Source: Wyeomyia smithii (Eukaryota; Arthropoda; Insecta; Diptera; Culicidae). From it: a stretch of 64,000 nucleotides of DNA. Shown piece after piece: positions 34,401 through 43,400 of this stretch. Location of the stretch: assembly GCF_029784165.1 (NCBI RefSeq), contig NC_073696.1:267002760-267066759 (forward strand), in the 5' to 3' direction. The first letter of the stretch is position 1. Each line of letters begins with the position of its first letter. Made by a program: the position numbers and the translations under genes. The notes below the pieces were generated by a model. The model was not told the origin of the DNA. It ran no database searches and worked only from the letters and a program-made list of their open reading frames with translations.

Positions 34401-37400
34401 TCCAGAAGATGCAGCTCAGCGCCAGAGATATGAACAAATTGATGTGAATACGGATGCGGGTGCACTTGAGAGTCCTGCGAAAAACGGATAAAAAAAATTG
34501 CAGTCGATTTTTCTAGCGATCCGATTTACTTAAATATTTTGTCTTGTCTAGAGAAGTTAGATCATAACAAACATGTAGCGTTCTTGGTTCATCTTCGGTG
34601 CTTCGCTTTATAACACCTTACGACCGTGTCAATTTATTCGCCTCATTCACAGTCACAGCCAATTCACCGGGATAATAAAACCAATAAAAATGAATAATAA
34701 AAAAGCACATGCATTACATAATCGTCTGTCAAAAGACTGCTCGTAGTCGGTAGGAACCTGTCTGGTATCGAAATCGAACCGACACTGACAACATATCCGT
34801 TTTCGAGCTCAACAGCATCGAAAATTTATGTGCATTTTTCATGCTGCCATTTCGGGGCAGTAGTTTTTTCCCAATTTCACAAGAACATAAAACAGTGTAC
34901 GGAAAGAAAGAAAAAGAAAACAACCTTCGTGGATGAGGTTGTAAAAGAAAATCTTCGCTTGTTGCTTGGATAAGGTACCTATAGTCACTGCTTAAAAATT
35001 TTGCGAAATTACAGCCTGGGGACTATTTTCGTATTCTGAGGTGTAGCGTGAAACGGTCATAAAAGGCTATTTAAAGACGAAACAAATGTGCCTAGATTCC
35101 ACCAAAGCCGAAGAACTTAATGCTGGTTCGAAACTTTTAAATCGTTTGATTCATTGATTGAAACTCTTCAACAGGAAAGAAGAAAAAAAATCAAAAGAAA
35201 CTCAAATTAAAATCAGGAATCGCTCGTTCTCGATAAATTCCGCTTTCCTGAACATGCTTGTTAACCTGGCTAATGAACCTTTTTGCGCTGTTCCAGGGAA
35301 GACGAACGCAGCTGATAAAGCAAATCAAACCAAAGCGGATTCTAGGAACTAACGAACAAAGTTGCAAATGATAGCAACCGTGGAGACGCGCGGTCGCTCA
35401 CTTACCTGAAGCTGAAAAAAACGCACAAGGAAACGACGAGCGTAACGAGTGACACGGTGTAACCTCCAATGTAGAGATCATTCACCAACCGACGGAACTG
35501 CGAAAGCATGGGAGGAAACAATTACAAATTAGACCTTGAGTTGAATTGTTAGATGCTATTGATTTTCACTGTTTTCTTATTTTAAATAAATAATACAACA
35601 ATATTTTTTTGTATTTTGTATTTTTGATTTATAGCTGTACTATCATACAACATTTTTTGGTAAATTTTATTTTTTCTCTTTTCCTCTCTTTTTCCTGTAT
35701 TCATTTATCATCTCTTCGCAACTTTTTCATCCTTACTTTCTATCTCCATACAATTTCCTCTCCTCAAATAATTAAATATAGTCGATTTCTAGAATCTAGA
35801 ATCTAGAAGCTAGAATTTTTGAATTCACATTCACAATTATAATAAAATAACTTTTCAACATAACCTTTTACGTTTTTACTTTGAAGTTTCTAATATTATT
35901 CAGTCTAACATTAGTTTCTTAATTCTGTTAAACTAACTTAAACCATTTTCTCCGCTTCCTCTCCCAAATCCCATAATTTTTATTTTCCACTTTCTTTACT
36001 TTCTCCTATTTTAATTTTTCTTACAATTTCCCTTTACTGTTTTTCTTCCTTTTTTTCTCTTTTTTTTTGCTTCTTATTTTCTATTTTCCTTTCCCTTTTT
36101 CTTTCTCTCTCTCTCTTTTCCTATCATTTCACTCTCCATTTTTTCCATTTCCCATCTCTTTCCTTTTTATATCCTTTTCCTATTCTTTTCCATTTTCTTA
36201 TCCTTTTTACTTTTCCGATTCGTTTTGCATTTTCCTATGTTTTTCCTGCCCCTATCGTGTTTTATTTTCCTATCCTTCCACGTTTTCATATCCTTTTCAC
36301 TTTTCATATTCTTACATTTTGTAACCCTTTTCCTTTTTTTTTTCTTTTTTTCTATTTGTTTCCTTTTCCTATACCTCTTACTTTTACGTACCCTTTTTTT
36401 CTTTCCCTTCCATTTTTTTCATTTCATATCCTTTCTCTTTTTGCAATTCTCCAATTCGTATAATGTTTTCTTTTCCTATCTCTTTTACTTCTCCTATCAT
36501 TCTTTTTTTCCTACCCGTTTCCTTCTTCCTATCATCTTTCCTTTCGCTATCGTATTGCTTTTCATTCCTTTATTGCTTATACAACCGTTTTCTGTTCTCT
36601 AATCCTTTCTCTTTTTCCTTTTCATAACCTTCTTCTTTTCATATATTTTTTCCTTCTCATACCCTTTTTCCTTTGCTATTTTTTTCTATTTCCTATCCTT
36701 TTTTTCTATCCCCTTTCATTTCCTAACCTTTTCATTTTTCCTGTCATTATTCCTATTCTAATATTTTTTCTATTTCTTTCTTTTTTTCTTTTCATATCCT
36801 TTTCCCTGTTTCCGTTTTATATCCTCTTTTCCTTTTCCTATTCTTTTTTCCTCTTTTTGACCCTTTTCATTTACTCTTCTTTAAACCTTTTCACATCCTT
36901 TTTTCTCTCCCTGTTCTATTTGCTATTCCTATCCTTTTTACTTTTCCTATTCCTTCTCCTCTTCTTCAATTTTTGCTATCTATTTCTTATCCCCTGTCTT
37001 ATCTCTTCAAAACTTTTTCCTTTTCTTATCTCTTTCCCCTGTTTAATCGCTTTTCATTTTTCTATCCTTTTTCCAGTTTCTTCTTCTTTCCGTTTTTCTT
37101 TTCATGTTTTTTTTTCCTCTTCATTTTCATATCCTTTTTATTTTTCCTATTTGTTTACTCTTCCTATACTTATTCCTCTGCCAACTCTGTTACTTTTTCC
37201 TATTCTTTTTATTTTTTTTATCCGTTTTCATTTTCCTATCTTTTCAACTGTTCTCATCTCTTTTCCTTCCCCCATCTTTTTCCTTTTTCTATACCTTTTT
37301 TCTTTACCATTTACTAACCCTTTTCCTTTGCATTTATTTTATTTTCTTACCCTTACCCTTTGCCGTTCCCAACTTTTCTTCTTTTTCTTATCCTTCTTCC

Positions 37401-40400
37401 TTTTCATATCCTTGTTCTTTTTCTTATTCATCTTTCTTTCCGTATCCTTCTTTCTTTTTCTATCCCTATTTTTTCCATCCGTTTTCTTATTCTTCTCTTT
37501 TACTATTCTTAGTTCATTTTTCATCCATTTTACTTTTCCTCTTTTTTTCCTTTTCTGGTTTTTCTTTCTTTTTCCTATTCATATCCTTCTTTTCGTATAA
37601 TTTTTCCTTCCTATCTTTTTTCCTTTTCCTATTCCTTTTCTTTTCACTATCCATCTTTTTTCTTTCTTTTCCTAACTCTTTTCTTTTTTTCTCTTCCTTT
37701 CATTTTGCTTTTTCCTATTCTTTTTCTTATCATTTTCCTTTTTTGTCTCTTTTCCGTTTCTTATCCTTTCTGATTTTCTTATCCCATTGCTTATTCCCAT
37801 TTTATCTTTTCCATATCCTATTTCTTTTATCTATTTCACATCTTATTTTCTTTATCTGTTTCGTATTTTGTGTCCTATTCATTTTCCATTTCCTATCCAT
37901 TTTCCTTTTCCCATCCTTTCTCTTTTTCTTTAATTTTCTTTTTAGATTTGGCTTCTTTTTCTTCTCAAGTTTCCTTAATTTGTTTTCCTTTACTATTTTT
38001 TTTATTCTCTACAATTTCTTTTTTTTTCAATTTTTGTCTTGCATAATTTTTCAAAGTTATTATCTCTTGCACTTTTTGCTTTTCGCTGCCGTTTTATTCC
38101 TTTATATTTTATCCTAATTTTGCTTTTAACTGTCGTCTTTTTCCTTTATATTTTATTCTAAATTTCTTCGTCATATAGTTTTTTTTCTTATTTTTTCATT
38201 GATTTTTCTTATTATTTTTTTTTTTTTTCATTTCACCTATTTTCGTTTTGCTTGTTCTTCGTTCATGTTTTCTCGTTTTCTTGTACCTCTTTTCTTATTT
38301 TGTTGTTATTTTTTCCCTCTTATCTCTCATGTTACAGTTTTTCTTGGATTTCTTTCGTTTATTGATTCTTGTTTATTTGTATCTTCAATTTTTAATCGCT
38401 CTTTTTTCCATTTTCTTGTAAAAATAATTTGTTTCTCATATTTCATATTGCTTTATGTGTCTTTTTTTTTTCTTTTATAATTTGTTTTCCCTTTTTCTTT
38501 TTCGTTATTGTTTTAGGATTAAAAAATTTTGCATATTTCTCTTTTCTCATCCTTTTTTTCCCTTTCCCTTTCCCTTTCATTTTTCTTTTCTGTACCCTTT
38601 TTCCTTTTCCTGTCCTTTTTTTCCTAGCCTTTTTCTTATTTCTATTCTGTTTTTATTCTCGTCCTTTTGCTTCTCCTTATTCTGTTTTCTTTTGTCTATC
38701 CTTTCTCAATTTCCTATTCTTCTTTTATTACCTATCCTTTCTCTCTTTTTCATCTTTCTTCCATTTCGTATCCTAATTTTACTTCCCATTTTTTTACATT
38801 TTATCCCTTTTTCCCTTTTCCCATTCTTTTTTTTTATTTGTTTTCTTGTACTCCGTTTTCCTTTCTCTTCCATTCCCACTGTCCTCCTCAATTCAATCCT
38901 CTTTTTCCAATTTTTTTCCTCTATAATTGTTAAATGTTGTTATCTCTTGCACCTTTTTTTTCTACTGTCTTCTTCTTTGTTTATCTTTCATTGATTTTTT
39001 TTTTGTCATATCATTTTTCTCTGTCATTTTCATGTCATCTGTTTTCTTTCATTAAAAGGTTGTTCTCCTCCTCTCGTTCCATGTTTCCCATTACATTAGA
39101 TTTTTTTCTGTTTTTATTTTAATTTTTCTGTATTTATATCTTTAATTTTTTTCGCTGTTTCATGTTTTTTATTTTCCTTGTAAATATTGCTTTATGATTT
39201 CAATTTCTATTCTCCTGTTTTGTTATTCCTTTTTGTCTTTTTGTATCATCTTTTATCCCATTCTTTTATTATCTTTATTCTATTTTAACTCATAAATATT
39301 AATCATTTATAACCTTTTTCAAATTCTCATCCTTCTTCCTTTTCTAATCCATTTTTACTCTTTTGGGTTTCCTTTAATATTTGCTCTTGTAAACCGTTTA
39401 CCGTTTACTTTTCTATTTTTCATTTTTCTTTTTCATTTTCTTTTTCTTGTCTCTTTCACTTTTAATTTTTGCAATTTTTAAAATTTTTAAATTTTTTTTT
39501 CTCTCGCACATTTTTCTTTTGACTGTCTTCCTGTTCCTGCTCCTTTCATTTTGATCCTTTTTTTTTCGTTTTTTGATTTATATCATTCCGTCGCGTTTTG
39601 TTAACAATCTTTTTGTTCATCTATATTTCATTTCATTTCAATTTTTGTCTTTCGTTTTTGTCTTTAAAATTTTGTTTTTGATATTCAATTTTCAATTTTT
39701 TCTCAATTCGTTTTTTTTGTTCGTTGATTTTTATTTTACGTCTTTTTTTTCCTTCTCCACTATTATTTTTTTCTCTTTTCTTCGTGCATTTCAAGGTTTT
39801 TTTACTGCCTATCCATTTTTTCTTCTCTTTCTTAGACCTCTTTTTTCTGTTTCCTTTTACAATCTTTTCTATTTATATCCTCATTTTCCATTCTTTTTAC
39901 AAATTTGATTTTTTTTTCATGTTCAATATGTCTTTATATTTATTCTTCCAGTCTACTTTTCTGATTTACTCCGAATTCCTCATTCTGCTTTTCCCTCTAT
40001 TTATGCATAATATTATTCTTTTAAAATTTATATTTTATTTTTCTTATTCCTTTTTCCTACTTTGTTACCTTATAATTTTGCATATTAGATTATTCTTCTG
40101 TATTCATTTTCTGTTCTCCTGATTCGTTGTTTCTTATCGTTTTTCTATTTTCATACTTGTCATTTTGTCCATGACATGTCATTTTGTCCAGCTGAACTCT
40201 TTTTCCCCCTTTTACTTACTTACTTACTTTACTTTTTTGGCTAACGGACCGTTCACCGGTCCAGGGCCGAACGAATTAGAGATGTCCATCTTCTTTTGTC
40301 TTGAGCAGCCGTTCTCCAGTCTCCCCGTACACCAGCAGATCGTGCATCTTCTTCCACCGCGCACATCCACCGCGTGCGAGGCCTACCACGGAGTCGACGG

Positions 40401-43400
40401 CCTCTTCCTGGTTCTCTACTGAAGATAGTTTTGGCGGCTCTCTCGTCAGGCATCCTGGCTACATGTCCAGCCCACTGCAGCCTGCCCCGCTGTATTACCT
40501 TTACTATATCAGCATGTTTGTATACCTGGTACAACTCGTGATTCATGCGTCTGCGCCACACTCCGTCTTCCAGTTTACCGCCAAATATCGATCGCAGAAT
40601 TTTACGCTCAAAAACTCCGAGCACTCGTCGATCAGCTTCCTTCAGCGTCCATGCTTCATGTCCGTACAGGGCCACCGGGAGTATCAGCGTCCTATACAGC
40701 GCTAGTTTTGTGCGAGTTTGCAAACTACGGGACCTTAGCTGGTTACGCAGTCCGTAGAAAGCCCTGTTCGCAGCTGCAACTCGTTGTTTCACTTCACGGC
40801 TCATATCGTTGTCACATGTCACAAGCGTACCAAGAGAAACGAATTCGTCAACCACTTCAAATCGTTCCCCATCTATCTCCACCTCAGCACCAACACCACG
40901 GGGACTCCCACGCTCTCTGCCAGCTACCATGTACTTCGTTTTGGCAGAGTTAATGACAAGTCCCAATCTCGCTGCTTCTCTCTTAAAAGGTACGAAGGCC
41001 TCCTCCACGGCCTTACGGTTGATACCGATGATATCGACGTCGTCCGCAAAGCCAAGAAGCATGTGAGATTTTGTGATTATCGTACCGTTTCTTTCGACGT
41101 TTGCTCTTCGTACTGCACCCTCAAGATGTTAAACAGTAGGTTGGAGAGCGCATCCCCCTGCTTCAGTCCATCCAACGTTACGAACGCGGCTGATGTCTCG
41201 CCAGCTATCCGCACGCACGATTTTGATCCCTCCAGTGTCATACGACTCAGCTTTATTAGTTAGCATGATCTGCCACAGCTCGTTTCTTTTCACTGAGTCG
41301 TATGCCGCCCTGAAGTCCACAAAAAGATGGTGAGTCGATAAGTTGTACTCCCGGAACTTATCGAGGATCTGTCGCAGGGTGAAAATTTGATCCGTCGTGG
41401 AACGCCCTTGTCGGAAACCAGCCTGGTATTCGCCAACAAAAGATTCCGCTAGCGGTCTCAATCTGAAGAACAGGATACGGGAGAGCACTTTATATGCGGA
41501 GTTGAGCAACGTTATCCCTCGATAGTTGCCACAATCCAATCGATGACCCTTCTTATAGATAGGGCATATGAGGCCTTCCAACCAGTCGTTCGGCATTTGT
41601 TCGTCCGCCCAGATTCTTAGTATTATCTGGTGGACCGCATAGTACAGCCGCTCGCTTCCCGCTTTTAGAAGTTCGGCCGGGATACCGTCCTTACCTTTGC
41701 CATTTTTCAGCTCATTAATCGCCTTTTTCACCTCCTCCTGTGTTGGTGGCTCCACAGCTTGTTCGTCACTCATAATCGTCATCCTGTTCCTGCTCTGCTC
41801 ATCCGGTACCTCACCGTTCAATAACGCCAGAAAATGCTCCTTCCACCTGGCTGCAACCGTCGGTTTATCAGTAAGCAGGTTGCCGTCCTTGTCATTACAC
41901 ATGACCGGCACCGGGAAATTCCTGCTTCTGACTCTGTTGACAGTTCTAGAGAATCTCCGCACGTCGTTTTGAGCATAGCTGTCCTCTGCGCTGGCGAGCA
42001 CCTGCTCCTCGTACTCGCGCTTCTTCCGACGGTGGGTTCTATTTTCAGCAGCTCTTGCCACCCTGTACCTCTCTCTGTTCTGACGCGTAGCCGCAGTGAG
42101 CATGCGGCTCCTGGCACGGTTCTTCTTATCTGTCGCTCTCTGGCACTCGGCATCGAACCAGCCGTTAGGCTGCCTTCCACGCGTCGTACCTACCACCTCT
42201 TTCGCAGTCATTTCGATGGCGCCGTGAATACTGCTCCACAGCCCATTTATGTCTTCCACTCCTTCCTCCTGCTGTTCTGCGATCCGTTGATCCAGCTCTC
42301 TGGCGTATTCTGCTGCCACGCCATCAGCTTTCAACCGCTGAATGTTGAAACGCGTCGTCCTCTCTGTGCGAGATTTCAGCACGTTCGACAACCGTGCGCG
42401 GATCTTACAAACGACGAGATAATGGTCAGAGTCAATGTTTGGTCCCCGAAAGACTTAACATCAGTAACATCCGAAAAGTGCCGGCCGTCAATTAGTACGT
42501 GATCGATCTGGGAGCAGGCTTCTCCATTTGGATGCCTCCAGGTGTGTTTCCGAATATTCAAACGTGGAAAATAGGAGCCAATGACCGGACGGAAGAATTC
42601 CTCCCTCCCAACCTGTGCGTTTGCGTCTCCGATGACGACTTTTACGTCGTGTTTTGGGCACTCGTCATAGATTCGCTCAAGCTTGTCATAGAACTCATCT
42701 TTGACTTCATCGGATTTGTCGTTTGTCGGTGCGTAGGTGTTGATTAAACTGTAGTTGAAGAATTTGCCCTCAATCCTCAACACGCATATACGGTCATCTA
42801 CGGGCCTCCACCGGATGACTCTTGTTTTCTGATTTCCCAGCACTACGAACTGCTTTGCCGCCACTGTAGTAGATGTGGTACTTGAAAGAAGTGCGTGCAA
42901 TAGGGTCTACTGCACGGAATTCCCTTTCTCCGGAATTTGGCCACCGAACCTCCTGAATCGCTGCGATTTCGACTCCCTGCCGCTGTAGTTCTCGAGCAAG
43001 CAAGCCAGCCCGCGCCGGTTCATTGAGAGATCGGACGTTCCAAGTACCCAATTTCCAATCGTTTACCTTAATCTTTTTCCGTGTTTGTAGCCTAGGTCTT
43101 TGCCGATTGATCCGTTCCGTATTTCTAGAATCCCCCTTTTATTGTTTTTTAATCTATTTTCTGTTACTGTTACTGTTAGCTGTATACTCTGAGACAGGCT
43201 TTTGAACTGTCAACACTTTCATTTAATTTTGCTCCTTTTGCGTGAGTCATAGTACGTAAAACGATCGTCGCCTCTCACACAAAGAATTGGATTGTTAATC
43301 GACACTCGCGCATCAAAGAGATGCACACTGTCATTCGTTTGGCGATGTTATTTAATTAATTAATATTATTACAAGATCAATGATATGAGTAATTTCAAAA

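Noticed and set aside
36067..40122. Several ORFs of 85-337 codons in the polypyrimidine tract, rich in Phe, Leu and Ser
   Set aside because: A strand with almost only T and C cannot form TAA, TAG or TGA often, so long frames arise by chance. They overlap in all three frames and have no domain.
40211..43080. TCTTTTTCC at both sides of the RTE-like copy as a target duplication
   Set aside because: The leader block shared with the other RTE-like copies continues beyond 43080, so the element does not end there. The 9-bp match is probably chance in T/C-rich DNA.
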